Source: an uncultured Steroidobacter sp.
Lineage (GTDB): Bacteria > Pseudomonadota > Gammaproteobacteria > Steroidobacterales > Steroidobacteraceae
Length of the DNA: 64,000 bases
Assembly: GCA_938008435.1 (NCBI GenBank)
Contig: CALLKK010000012.1
Span: 124,001 to 188,000, forward strand
Direction: 5' to 3'
The translations under genes and the position numbers were made by a program. This document shows, in pieces, positions 26,578-35,323 of the stretch; positions within the stretch are counted from its first letter, which is position 1; the number at the start of each line of letters is the position of its first letter. Under the pieces are notes generated by a model that was not told the origin of the DNA, ran no database searches, and saw nothing but the letters and a program-made list of their open reading frames with translations.

Positions 26578-28437
26578 CTATTCGCCGCCGATCGGCACCG
26601 CTTTGCCGCCCGACACCTTCGCCCATTCCAGATTGCGGTGCACCTTGCCGCGCTCGTCGACCGAGAGCAGGCCGGTCATGCCCGGGATGGCGTGCTCGCG
26701 GCCGAAGCGACCGGCCTTGAGCAGCGGAATGAGCCGATAGGCATCGAAGCCGAAGGCGTACAGACGGCTGCGGCCGCGCGCGCGCGCCGGCCAATGCGTG
26801 CTGAGCGCATTGCGCAGTTGGCTCGATACGGCGTCCGGCGAAATGACCCACGGCATGTCGGGGAACATCACGCCTTCCAAGTCGGCATTGGCGTCGACAT
26901 TCGGTTCGAAAACATCGGAAGTGGCGTAGACCGCCAGGTCCTCCGTGAGATGAAAGCGCAGCGCGGGCCGAAGCGAGCGGCCTTGCACGGGTTGTGCGCC
27001 CATGAAGACGAATTGCACATCGCCGCGGCGGCGCGGCTCGAACTCGAGGCGCATGCCGAGCGTGTTGCTCAAGGCATTGGCGCGCGCGCGGCTCTCGTCG
27101 ATGAGCAGCACCGAGCGAATCGGCTGCGAGTAGTCGCGTGCCGTCGGATCGTAATAACGCAGCGCGGCGATCGTGCCGCCCAAGGTCTTGAGCTCGCTGT
27201 CGAATGCGCGATAGACGCGCTGGCCCCATTCGTTGTTCGGCAGGAGCACGATGCCGCGCATGCGCCCGTCGGTGACGACGCGCTGGGCGACCTGGCGCGC
27301 TTCTTCCTCCGGATCGAGCGCGAATTGGAAGAGCAGCGGCGGCGGTGTGCCGACGTCGCTCAGCTGATTGAGCGCGAGCGTCACGACCGACACTTCGCTG
27401 CCCGTCGCGATCGATGCCACCTCATCCTTGGTGAGCGGGCCGACCACGAACTGGGCGCCGTCTTGAATGGCCTGGCGATAGCTCTCGAGTGCGCCGCGTT
27501 CGGCCGAATCGTAGATCTTGACGAGCGGGCGCTCGCCCGGCGCCTGCTGCAGCAGTGCGGCCATGAAGCCGTCGCGAACGGCGATACCCGCGGCTTGTTG
27601 CCGGCCCGAGAGCGGCAGGATCAATGCGATCTGCGGCGGGTACTCCAAGCCGACGCCGAGTGCCGGCAGCAGCTTCTCGTTGAGCAGGCTGTTTGCCGGG
27701 TGCGTCGGGTAGCGGCTGCGCCAATCCGCAAGATCGTCGCGCGCGGTGAACGGATTGCGCGCGGCGACGAGCGCGGTCTGGCCGAGCTCGAGCCAGCCGG
27801 CGAGCGCAGCGCTTGCGCCCGCCGGAACGGACAGATCGGCGCCGGCGGCGGCGCTGCGCCGCAAGCCCTCCCAGATCAAATTGCGGTTCTCGCGGATCTC
27901 TTGTTGATTGGACAACGCCGCTTCGCGATCGAGCGCGGCGAGCACGCCGGCGGCGGGGCGATTGAGAGCAAAGAGAGCGCGTGCGCGCAGCGCCAATACA
28001 TCCGTCAGTGACTCACGCGGAATGGGCTGCGGAATGCGATTGAGCTCGGCGAGCGCTTCCTCGGGACGGTTGGAGGCCAGCGCGACCTCGGCCGCTACTT
28101 GCGCACGCAGGGCGAAGTCGGCCGTCGGCAGGCTCGTGCCCACGCGCTTGAGCAGGCTGCGCGTCTCGTCGAGCTGACCTGCGCGCACGCGCTCGCGCGC
28201 GGCGCGCAGCAGCAAGCGGTTGCGCAGCTCGGCGGGCGATTGCGCCGCGACGGTCTCGTACAGCGCTGCGGCTTCGGCCGGCTTGCCCTCCCGCGCAAGC
28301 CGCTCCGCGCGCGCGATCTGGCGCTCGGATCCTGCGGTGTCGCTGCCGCTCGTCGGGGTGGTCTCGCAGCCCGCGAGCAGGACGCTCGCGAACAAGACGA
28401 GCAGCCAATGGCGAGGCGAAAGCAAACAGGAGGGCAT
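26578..28437 (-). CDS. lpoA: LpoA-type penicillin-binding protein activator lipoprotein
   Basis: An outer-membrane lipoprotein of 619 aa that activates PBP1A from the outer leaf. The signal peptide ends in the lipobox LLAGC (Cys24). The N-terminal 200 residues form TPR-like helices (LAREGKPAEAAALYE). The C-terminal part is a periplasmic-binding-protein-like LppC domain with IALILPLSGRQQAAGIAVRDGF and a bilobed fold. This arrangement is that of LpoA. It diverges from rsmI and precedes yraN, the conserved gene order. The ATG at 28437 gives the correct signal peptide; an upstream in-frame start at 28467 would not. Confidence 0.93.
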   Translation of the reverse strand: MPSCLLSPRHWLLVLFASVLLAGCETTPTSGSDTAGSERQIARAERLAREGKPAEAAALYETVAAQSPAELRNRLLLRAARERVRAGQLDETRSLLKRVGTSLPTADFALRAQVAAEVALASNRPEEALAELNRIPQPIPRESLTDVLALRARALFALNRPAAGVLAALDREAALSNQQEIRENRNLIWEGLRRSAAAGADLSVPAGASAALAGWLELGQTALVAARNPFTARDDLADWRSRYPTHPANSLLNEKLLPALGVGLEYPPQIALILPLSGRQQAAGIAVRDGFMAALLQQAPGERPLVKIYDSAERGALESYRQAIQDGAQFVVGPLTKDEVASIATGSEVSVVTLALNQLSDVGTPPPLLFQFALDPEEEARQVAQRVVTDGRMRGIVLLPNNEWGQRVYRAFDSELKTLGGTIAALRYYDPTARDYSQPIRSVLLIDESRARANALSNTLGMRLEFEPRRRGDVQFVFMGAQPVQGRSLRPALRFHLTEDLAVYATSDVFEPNVDANADLEGVMFPDMPWVISPDAVSSQLRNALSTHWPARARGRSRLYAFGFDAYRLIPLLKAGRFGREHAIPGMTGLLSVDERGKVHRNLEWAKVSGGKAVPIGGE

Positions 28438-28502
28438 GGCGAGGCTCCGAACGGTAGACTTGCGCAAACCCGCACAGTCTACCGTCTACGCAGCATCCCA
28501 GC

Positions 28503-29348
28503 ATGAAAGGGCGCGCCGGCACCCTCTACGTCGTTGCCACGCCGATCGGCAATCTCGGCGATTTCACGGCACGTGCGCGCGAAGTGCTCGCCAGCGTGGG
28601 TGTAATCGCGGCGGAGGACACGCGTCGGACCGGCCAGCTGTTGCGCTCGCTCGGCATCGCCGTGCCCCTCGTCTCGCTCCACGAGCACAATGAAGCCGCT
28701 CGCTCGCAGGCACTCATCGAGCGGCTCGAGGCGGGGGAGTCGATCGCGCTCGTGTCCGATGCCGGCACGCCGCTCATCAGCGATCCGGGCTTCGATTTGG
28801 TGGCGGCGGCGCGCGAGCGCGGTATCCGCGTGAGCGCCATTCCGGGACCTTCGGCCGTCATCGCTGCGCTGTCCGTTGCCGGTCTGCCGACGGATCGCTT
28901 CGCGTTCGAGGGCTTCTTGCCCGCCAAGGCGAGCGCGCGCCGCGCACAGCTCGAGACGTTGCGGCATGAGCCGCGCACGATGGTGTTCTACGAAGCGCCG
29001 CATCGCATCGCCGAAGTGCTGCGCGACATGCGCGAGGCATTCGGTGCGCAGCGCCGGGCCGTCGTGTGCCGCGAGCTGACGAAGCATTTCGAGACGACGT
29101 ACGGCGGCACGCTCGATGCGCTCGTGCAGCAAAGCGAGCGCGATCCAGACATGGCGCGCGGCGAAATCGTGATCGTCGTCGCTGGCGATAAGAGCGAGCA
29201 ACCGAGTCGTCACGCGCTCGATGCCGAACAACTCTGGCGCGCATTGCTCGAAGAGCTCACGCCTTCGCAAGCGGCAAAGATCGCTGCGCGCCTCACGGGC
29301 GAGAAGCGCAGCGAGCTGTATGAGAGGGCAATGAAGCTGAAATCGTAG
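28503..29348 (+). CDS. rsmI: 16S rRNA (cytidine-1402-2'-O)-methyltransferase
   Basis: Methylates the ribose of C1402 in the 16S rRNA decoding centre. The 281-aa protein has the tetrapyrrole-methylase fold, with LYVVATPIGNLGD at the start, AEDTRRTG, the SDAGTPLISDPG SAM loop and the GPSAVIAAL segment. The C-terminal helical extension with LTPSQAAKIAARLTGEKR is typical of RsmI. It diverges from lpoA with 65 bases between. Confidence 0.97.
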   Translation: MKGRAGTLYVVATPIGNLGDFTARAREVLASVGVIAAEDTRRTGQLLRSLGIAVPLVSLHEHNEAARSQALIERLEAGESIALVSDAGTPLISDPGFDLVAAARERGIRVSAIPGPSAVIAALSVAGLPTDRFAFEGFLPAKASARRAQLETLRHEPRTMVFYEAPHRIAEVLRDMREAFGAQRRAVVCRELTKHFETTYGGTLDALVQQSERDPDMARGEIVIVVAGDKSEQPSRHALDAEQLWRALLEELTPSQAAKIAARLTGEKRSELYERAMKLKS

Positions 29349-29354
29349 GCTCGT

Positions 29355-29417
29355 GGCTGGAGGCTGGGGCCAAACAACTCGAGGCGCGTTTCTGGCTCTA
29401 CCCTCCCGCCTCCAGCC
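29355..29417. repeat. Palindromic element at the rsmI-rnpB junction
   Basis: Ten bases GGCTGGAGGC at 29355-29364 are complementary to 29408-29417. The arms are made of short overlapping GGCTGG/AGGCTGG units. The element lies between the convergent ends of rsmI and rnpB and may end both transcripts, although it lacks a T-run. It resembles the palindromes at 43839-43959 and 54571-54716 in arm composition. Confidence 0.55.
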
Positions 29418-29428
29418 CGGGAAGAAAT

Positions 29429-29803
<375 letters not shown>

Positions 29804-29808
29804 CGCGC

Positions 29809-29837
29809 ATGGTGGGGCTGGATGACGGGTAAAGCAA
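29809..29837 (-). promoter_or_regulatory. Possible rnpB promoter
   Basis: On the minus strand TTGCTT (29832-29837) and CACCAT (29809-29814) are 17 bases apart, with the -10 ending about 7 bases before the predicted 5' end of RNase P RNA. The -10 matches poorly but the position is right. Confidence 0.4.
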
Positions 29838-30180
29838 GCCCCGAGCGGGGGTGATCGTTAAGTTGATCTAAATGATTCGTGCCGGGAGCCGCGCCGCTCT
29901 GTAGGCGTTCTCCGACAAATTTGAATCGCCGGATCGCCACCTTTCGCCCCTCTTTGCCCGCCCCCCCTGCGCCCTTCTGGCACATCGTTGCGCAAGGATG
30001 CGCGCGATGCGCGCGATCGGTGTGCAACGGGCCCGAAAAAGTGGCCGCAACGCGTCGTACGTATCACCTCAAGAGTTTTTGCTAAGCCTCTGATTTTGTA
30101 ACCAGAGCGTTTCGAGGCCTGCCGGCGCGGCGGAGGCCAAACCCCTAAGTACCTGTCGCCAAAAGGGAAATTCCTCAAAT
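29838..30180. other. Long structured intergenic region between rnpB and mraZ
   Basis: No protein gene is seen. It contains a hairpin with arms CGTTGCGCA (29986-29994) and TGTGCAACG (30021-30029) around GCGCGATGC repeats, and a second hairpin around GAGGCCTGCCGG near 30114-30140. The last bases lead into the mraZ promoter. A small RNA in this region is possible but unsupported by clear promoter and terminator pairs. Confidence 0.4.
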
Positions 30181-30184
30181 TTTT

Positions 30185-30213
30185 TTGACTGCGCCCAGTG
30201 CGCTCCATATAGT
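30185..30213 (+). promoter_or_regulatory. Sigma-70 promoter of the dcw cluster (PmraZ)
   Basis: TTGACT at 30185-30190 and TATAGT at 30208-30213 are separated by 17 bases. Transcription should begin near 30220, at the upstream edge of the MraZ boxes. It drives mraZ and the following division and cell wall genes. Confidence 0.8.
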
Positions 30214-30222
30214 GCAACCGGG

Positions 30223-30250
30223 TGGGAAAAAGTGGGAGGAAATGGGTGGG
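30223..30250 (+). promoter_or_regulatory. MraZ operator (tandem TGGG boxes)
   Basis: TGGG occurs at 30223, 30233 and 30243, exactly 10 bases apart, with a further TGGG at 30247. MraZ rings bind direct TGGGN repeats with about one helical turn spacing just downstream of the mraZ promoter, so this is the expected autoregulatory site. Confidence 0.82.
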
Positions 30251-30293
30251 AGGGGCAGCATGAGGTAGCCCTCGCCCAGTTGTGGGATCCGGC

Positions 30294-30749
30294 ATGTTCC
30301 GCGGTGCAAGCAAAGTGACGCTCGACTCAAAGGGGCGGTTGGCGATGCCGACGCGCTACCGCGAGCGCATTCTCGAGCGCTCGAACGGGCGGCTCGTTGC
30401 GACCGTGGACCGTTCCGACCGCTGCTTGCTGATCTACCCGCTGCCTGAGTGGGAAGAGATCGAGCTCAAGCTGCGCCGGCTTCCGACGCTCAATCCCATC
30501 GCCCGCCGCCTGCAGCGCTTGATGATCGGCCATGCGACCGATCTCGAGCTCGACGGCAGCGGACGCATCCTGATCCCGCCGAGCCTGCGCGAGTACGCCG
30601 GCCTGACTCGCGCCGCGATGTTGATCGGTCAAGGCAATCGCTTCGAGCTCTGGGATGAAGCGTTGTGGAACGAGAACCGCGAGCTGTGGCTGAAGGCCGA
30701 TGAGTCGGCGGAAGAGCTTCCGCCCGAGCTCGAATCGTTGTCGTTGTGA
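30294..30749 (+). CDS. mraZ: Transcriptional regulator MraZ
   Basis: A 151-aa DNA-binding regulator that represses its own operon. It has the two AbrB-like SpoVT repeats: residues 1-50 with KVTLDSKGRLAMPTRYRE, and 75-125 with ATDLELDGSGRILIPPSLREYA. The DSKGR and DGSGR motifs in the two repeats contact DNA. It is the first gene of the dcw cluster, behind the promoter and TGGG operator. The ATG at 30294 fits the family N-terminus MFRGASKV; a GTG four codons upstream is in frame. Confidence 0.96.
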   Translation: MFRGASKVTLDSKGRLAMPTRYRERILERSNGRLVATVDRSDRCLLIYPLPEWEEIELKLRRLPTLNPIARRLQRLMIGHATDLELDGSGRILIPPSLREYAGLTRAAMLIGQGNRFELWDEALWNENRELWLKADESAEELPPELESLSL

Positions 30750-30877
30750 GCGAGTTGAATGCAAGCGTTCGATCTGCTGCCGGGAATCCACAAGATCTTC
30801 GTGTTCTTGCGCGATTCGCGGTGCGTGGCGTGCGCGCGCGTTCGCTACGAAGCGACGATGAATCGATAGGTGCGCCG

Positions 30878-31807
30878 ATGCTCCAACACGTGCCCGTGCT
30901 TCTCGATGAAGTGCTGGGTGCGCTGAACGTCCGGCCCGGCGGTCGCTATGTGGACGCGACGTTCGGACGCGGCGGACATACCGCAGCCATCCTGGAGCGA
31001 GTCGGCGAGGAGGGGCGAGTCATCGCGATCGATCGCGATCCGGCGGCCATTGCGGCAGGACGCGCGCGCTTCGCGACAGAGAACCGATTGACGTTGGTGA
31101 GCAGTCCGTTCGCGAGCTTGGCGCAGATCGTGGCCGAGCTCGGGCTGCTCGGGGGAATCGACGGCGTGTTGCTCGATCTGGGTGTGTCCTCTCCGCAGCT
31201 CGACGACGCCGCGCGCGGTTTCAGCTTCGCGCACGACGGTCCGCTCGACATGCGGATGGATTGCGAGGCCGGCACGACGGCAGCGCAATTCGTCGCGCGC
31301 GCCTCGGAACGCGAGCTCGAACGCGTCATTCGCGAGTACGGCGAAGAACGTTTCGCCAAGCGCATCGCTCGGGCGATCGTGACGGCGCGTGCCGCGGCGC
31401 CGATCACACGTACCGCTCAGCTTGCCGCCATCGTGTCGGATGCCGTGCCGACGCGCGAGCCCGGCAAGCATCCGGCGACGCGCACTTTTCAGGCACTGCG
31501 TATTCACGTCAACGACGAGTTCGGACAGCTCAAGAGCGCGCTCGCAGGTGCGCTCGAAGTGCTCGCGCCGGGCGGCCGTCTGTGTGTCATCAGTTTTCAT
31601 TCGCTCGAGGATGCGATCGTCAAGCGTTTCATGCAGACGCATTCGCAGGATGATCCTGTCTACGCGGGCTTGCCCGAGATTCCGGCGCACGCGCGCGCAA
31701 AGCTCAAGCGCATCGGTCGAGCGGTTCATCCGAGCCCAGCCGAGGTGGCGCGCAATCCGCGTGCGCGCAGCGCCATCATGCGCGTCGCCGAGAGGGTTGC
31801 GGCATGA
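30878..31807 (+). CDS. rsmH: 16S rRNA (cytosine-1402-N4)-methyltransferase
   Basis: Methylates the base N4 of C1402 of 16S rRNA, the same nucleotide modified by RsmI nearby. The 309-aa protein begins MLQHVPVLLDEVL and has the SAM motif YVDATFGRGGHT, the DLGVSSPQLD segment and the C-terminal CVISFHSLEDAIVKRFM. The ATG at 30878 is chosen by family N-terminus; the frame is open back to a GTG overlapping the mraZ stop, and that 44-codon extension is not family-like. It ends in an ATGA overlap with ftsL. Confidence 0.96.
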   Translation: MLQHVPVLLDEVLGALNVRPGGRYVDATFGRGGHTAAILERVGEEGRVIAIDRDPAAIAAGRARFATENRLTLVSSPFASLAQIVAELGLLGGIDGVLLDLGVSSPQLDDAARGFSFAHDGPLDMRMDCEAGTTAAQFVARASERELERVIREYGEERFAKRIARAIVTARAAAPITRTAQLAAIVSDAVPTREPGKHPATRTFQALRIHVNDEFGQLKSALAGALEVLAPGGRLCVISFHSLEDAIVKRFMQTHSQDDPVYAGLPEIPAHARAKLKRIGRAVHPSPAEVARNPRARSAIMRVAERVAA

Positions 31808-32076
31808 ACGGCGCGCTCAAGCTGCTCGTGTCCTTGCTGTGGGTGTCGCTCTTTGCGACGGCGGTTGCCGTCGTGTGGGCGCGGCATCAGACGCGCACGC
31901 TTTTCGTCGAGCTGCAGGCGCTGCACGAAGAACGCGACGAGCTCGACATCGAATGGGGCCAGCTCAAGCTCGAGCAGAGCGCATGGTCGACGCACGGGCG
32001 CGTCGAGCAGACAGCGCGCGGCGCCTTGCAGATGGTCATTCCGCGCCCGGATGAAGTGCGGATCGTCTCGCCATGA
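31804..32076 (+). CDS. ftsL: Cell division protein FtsL
   Basis: A 90-aa single-pass inner-membrane protein that joins FtsB and FtsQ and activates FtsWI at the septum. The membrane helix is at about residues 7-24, and a periplasmic coiled coil follows (VELQALHEERDELDIEWGQLKLEQSAW), with the conserved VEQTAR and MVIPRPDEV end. It overlaps rsmH and ftsI by four bases at each end. Confidence 0.93.
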   Translation: MNGALKLLVSLLWVSLFATAVAVVWARHQTRTLFVELQALHEERDELDIEWGQLKLEQSAWSTHGRVEQTARGALQMVIPRPDEVRIVSP

Positions 32077-33800
32077 TGCGCACCGAGACTCGCGCCTTCT
32101 CGCCTGAGCAGTTCCGCGGACGCCTGCGGTTCGTGCTCGTGCTCATCGTGATGGCCGCGCTCGGCTTGCTCGCGCGTGCGGTGCACCTGCAGTTCATCGA
32201 TCAGGCGTTCCTGGAGAAGCAGGGCAATGCGCGCTACACGCGCGTCGCCAAGATTTCCGCGGTGCGCGGCGGCATCTACGATCGCAACGGCGAAGCGCTC
32301 GCGGCCAGCACGCCCGTCGATACGGTGTGGGCGTGTCCGCCCGAGCTGATTCGTGCGTCGGATCAGTTCCAGCGGCTCGCCGAGGCGCTCAACCGCGACA
32401 AGAAGTGGCTCGAGCAGCTCGTCACGAGCAATCTGCACCGCGAGTTCATCTATCTCGTGCGTCACATGCGCCCGAGCGATGCCCAGCAAGTCGCCGATCT
32501 CAAGATCCCGGGCGTGTATCTGCTGCGCGAGTACCAGCGCTTCTATCCGGCCGGCGAGGTGACAGGGCACGTGCTCGGCTTCACCAAGAAGTACGACGAC
32601 ATCGGCCAGGAAGGGCTCGAGCTCGCCTATGACCATCTGCTCGGCGCCGAGCCCGGCGCCAAGCGCGTAATTCAAGATCGCCTGGGTCGCACGGTCGAGG
32701 ACATCGAGAGCATTCGCGCGCCGCGTCCGGGCGAGGACCTCATCACCAGCATCGATCTGCGCATCCAGTATCTGGCCTATCGCGAGCTCAAGGCTGCGGT
32801 GCTCGAGCACAAAGCGAAGTCGGGCTCGGTCGTCGTCATCGACGTCGATACCGGCGAAGTGCTCGCGATGGTCAATCAGCCCGCATACAACCCCAACGAT
32901 CGCGATCAAGTATCGCCTGCGCGCTATCGCAATCGTGCGGCGACCGACATCTTCGAGCCCGGCTCGAGCGTCAAGCCATTCGTGGCGGCTGCGGCGCTCG
33001 CGACCGGTCGCTATCACGCCGATTCGATCATCGATACGTCGCCGGGCTTCGTGAAGGTCGGCGTCAACACGTTCCGCGACAAGCAGAACCTGGGTGCGGT
33101 GTCGCTCACGACGATTCTCGCGAAGTCGAGCAACGTCGGCATGATGAAGCTCGCGCTGTCGCTGCCGCCGGAACAGATCTATCAGACGCTGACCAACTTC
33201 GGTTTCGGGCAAGTGACGGGTAGCGGCTTTCCGGGCGAATCGGCAGGGCTGCTCAATCACTACTCGCACTGGAAGCGCATCGGCACGGCGTCGATTTCCT
33301 TCGGTTACGGCATGTCGGTGACGCCGCTGCAGCTCGCGCAGGCGTACGCCATTCTCGGCTCGGGCGGCATTCGTCGGCCGGTGACGTTGCGGCGCGTGGA
33401 CGAGCCGGTCCCGGGCGAGCGCGTGCTCGATGAGCGTGTCGCGAACGAGATGCTGCGCATGATGGAAGCCGTCGTCTCCGCCGAAGGCACGGGCAGCCGT
33501 GCTTCCTTGGTCGGCTATCGCGTCGCCGGCAAGACGGGCACGGCGTGGAAGGCCGAAGGCGGCGGCTACTCCACTCATAAATATATGGCGGTGTTCGGCG
33601 GCGTCGTGCCGGCGAGCCGTCCGAAGCTCGCGGCCGTCGTCGTCATCGACGAGCCGAGCGGCTCGAAGTACTACGGCGGCGAAGTCTCGGCGCCGGTGTT
33701 CGCGAACATCATGGCCGGCGCATTGCGCCTGTTGGGTGTGCCGCCCGACGGTCTCGATGAGCTGCCCAAGACCACGCTCGTGCAAGCGCAGGAGCTATGA
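32073..33800 (+). CDS. ftsI: Septal peptidoglycan transpeptidase FtsI (PBP3)
   Basis: Cross-links septal peptidoglycan with FtsW. The 575-aa protein has one N-terminal membrane helix (about 19-40), a pedestal domain beginning VRGGIYDRNGEALA, and a transpeptidase domain. Active-site motifs are SSVK with nucleophile S298, SSN in AKSSNVG, and KTG at 487-489. The catalytic part has no obvious loss. It overlaps ftsL and murE by ATGA. Confidence 0.97.
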   Translation: MMRTETRAFSPEQFRGRLRFVLVLIVMAALGLLARAVHLQFIDQAFLEKQGNARYTRVAKISAVRGGIYDRNGEALAASTPVDTVWACPPELIRASDQFQRLAEALNRDKKWLEQLVTSNLHREFIYLVRHMRPSDAQQVADLKIPGVYLLREYQRFYPAGEVTGHVLGFTKKYDDIGQEGLELAYDHLLGAEPGAKRVIQDRLGRTVEDIESIRAPRPGEDLITSIDLRIQYLAYRELKAAVLEHKAKSGSVVVIDVDTGEVLAMVNQPAYNPNDRDQVSPARYRNRAATDIFEPGSSVKPFVAAAALATGRYHADSIIDTSPGFVKVGVNTFRDKQNLGAVSLTTILAKSSNVGMMKLALSLPPEQIYQTLTNFGFGQVTGSGFPGESAGLLNHYSHWKRIGTASISFGYGMSVTPLQLAQAYAILGSGGIRRPVTLRRVDEPVPGERVLDERVANEMLRMMEAVVSAEGTGSRASLVGYRVAGKTGTAWKAEGGGYSTHKYMAVFGGVVPASRPKLAAVVVIDEPSGSKYYGGEVSAPVFANIMAGALRLLGVPPDGLDELPKTTLVQAQEL

Positions 33801-35323
33801 ACGGACTCGCACTCATGAGCACGCGCTTGCCACCGACGCGCTCGAAGCTCCTCGCTGAGCTGCTCGCGGGTATCGCCGACGGCGTGCCTGCGGCTGCGCG
33901 CATCGGCGACTTGAGCCTCGACAGCCGCAGCGTGCGGCCGGGCAGCGCCTTCGTCGCTCTGCAAGGCACACGCGCTCATGGGCTCGCTTACCTCGACGGC
34001 GCGCTCGCCAACGGCGCGAGCGCGGTGCTCTGGGAGCCGGCTGACGGCGTCGCTGTGCCGACCGTTCCCAAGGGGGTCGTCGCTGTGTGCGTGCCCGGGC
34101 TCACAGCTGCGCTCGGCACGATCGCCGATCGCTTTTTCGATGCGCCCTCGAGCGCGCTCAAGATCGCTGCGATCACGGGCACCAACGGCAAGACGACGAC
34201 GGCATACATGTTCGCCGAAGCGCTCGCCAAGCTTGGGATCGATTCGGCTTACGCGGGCACGCTCGGTACGGGTCGCATCGATGCCGTGCGCGCGCGTCCG
34301 CACACGACGCCCGATTGCATCACGGTGCATCGCGAGCTCGCCGAACTGCGCGATGACGGCGTGCGTTGCGTAGGGATGGAAGTCACCTCTCATGCGCTCG
34401 AGCAGCAGCGTGTCGCGGGCGTGCGCTTCCACACTGCGCTCTTCACCAATCTCACGCGCGATCATCTCGACTATCACGGCACTCTCGAGGCGTACGGCGC
34501 TGCGAAAGCGCGTCTGTTCGCCTGGCCGACGCTTGCGCACGCGATCGTCAACGGCAGCGATGCGTTCGGCCGCACGCTCCTTGGCGCGGTACGTCACGGC
34601 CAGCTCACCGTCTACGGCCGCGACGAATCGGTGCGCGAGCTCGCCGCGCAACATATTTATGCGGCCCGTTTCCAGGCAGAGCCTGTGGGGCTTTCGATCG
34701 ACATCGACGGCAGCTGGGGTCGCGGCCGCTTGCATTCGCGTTTGATCGGCGCCTTCAACGTCGACAATGCGCTGGCGGTGCTGGCGGCGCTGCTCGCATT
34801 CGAGGTTTCGTTTGCCGATGCGATCGCCGCGCTCGAATGCTGCTCGGCGCCGCCCGGGCGCATGGAATTGTTGACGGCGCCCGGCAAACCGCTCGTGATC
34901 GTCGATTACGCGCACACGCCGGATGCGTTGGAGAAGGCGTTGCAGGCCGTTCGGGTCCATTGCCGCGGACGCATCGTCTGCGTGTTCGGCTGCGGCGGCG
35001 AGCGCGATCCCGGCAAGCGTCCGCTCATGGGCGCGATCGCCGAGAAGCTCGCGGACTCGGTCGTGGTCACCGACGACAACCCGCGCGGCGAAGACGGCGA
35101 TGCGATCGTCGCCGCTATCTTGGCGGGCATGCAGAAGCCGCACCAAGCGATCGTCGAGCGCGATCGTGCGGCCGCGATCGAGCTTGCCGTTGCGCGCGCG
35201 AGCGCAGGCGATGCCGTGCTGGTCGCCGGCAAGGGGCACGAGGACTATCAGATCGTCGGCGGCACCACTCGTTATTTCAGCGATCGCGACGTGGCGCGCG
35301 CAGCGCTCGGGAGACGCCCATGA
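33797..35323 (+). CDS. murE: UDP-MurNAc-L-Ala-D-Glu:meso-diaminopimelate ligase
   Basis: Adds meso-diaminopimelate to the peptidoglycan precursor in the cytoplasm. The 508-aa Mur ligase has the ATP loop GTNGKTT (128-134), the carbamylated-lysine region, and the substrate-selecting DNPR motif at 427-430, which marks the DAP-type enzyme rather than lysine-adding ones. Two ATG codons occur at the beginning (33797 and 33830); the first overlaps the ftsI stop. It overlaps murF by ATGA. Confidence 0.97.
   Translation: MNGLALMSTRLPPTRSKLLAELLAGIADGVPAAARIGDLSLDSRSVRPGSAFVALQGTRAHGLAYLDGALANGASAVLWEPADGVAVPTVPKGVVAVCVPGLTAALGTIADRFFDAPSSALKIAAITGTNGKTTTAYMFAEALAKLGIDSAYAGTLGTGRIDAVRARPHTTPDCITVHRELAELRDDGVRCVGMEVTSHALEQQRVAGVRFHTALFTNLTRDHLDYHGTLEAYGAAKARLFAWPTLAHAIVNGSDAFGRTLLGAVRHGQLTVYGRDESVRELAAQHIYAARFQAEPVGLSIDIDGSWGRGRLHSRLIGAFNVDNALAVLAALLAFEVSFADAIAALECCSAPPGRMELLTAPGKPLVIVDYAHTPDALEKALQAVRVHCRGRIVCVFGCGGERDPGKRPLMGAIAEKLADSVVVTDDNPRGEDGDAIVAAILAGMQKPHQAIVERDRAAAIELAVARASAGDAVLVAGKGHEDYQIVGGTTRYFSDRDVARAALGRRP

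Noticed and set aside
34366..35319. Upstream extension of murF across murE in another frame
   Set aside because: The murF family N-terminus and an ATGA overlap place the start at 35320.
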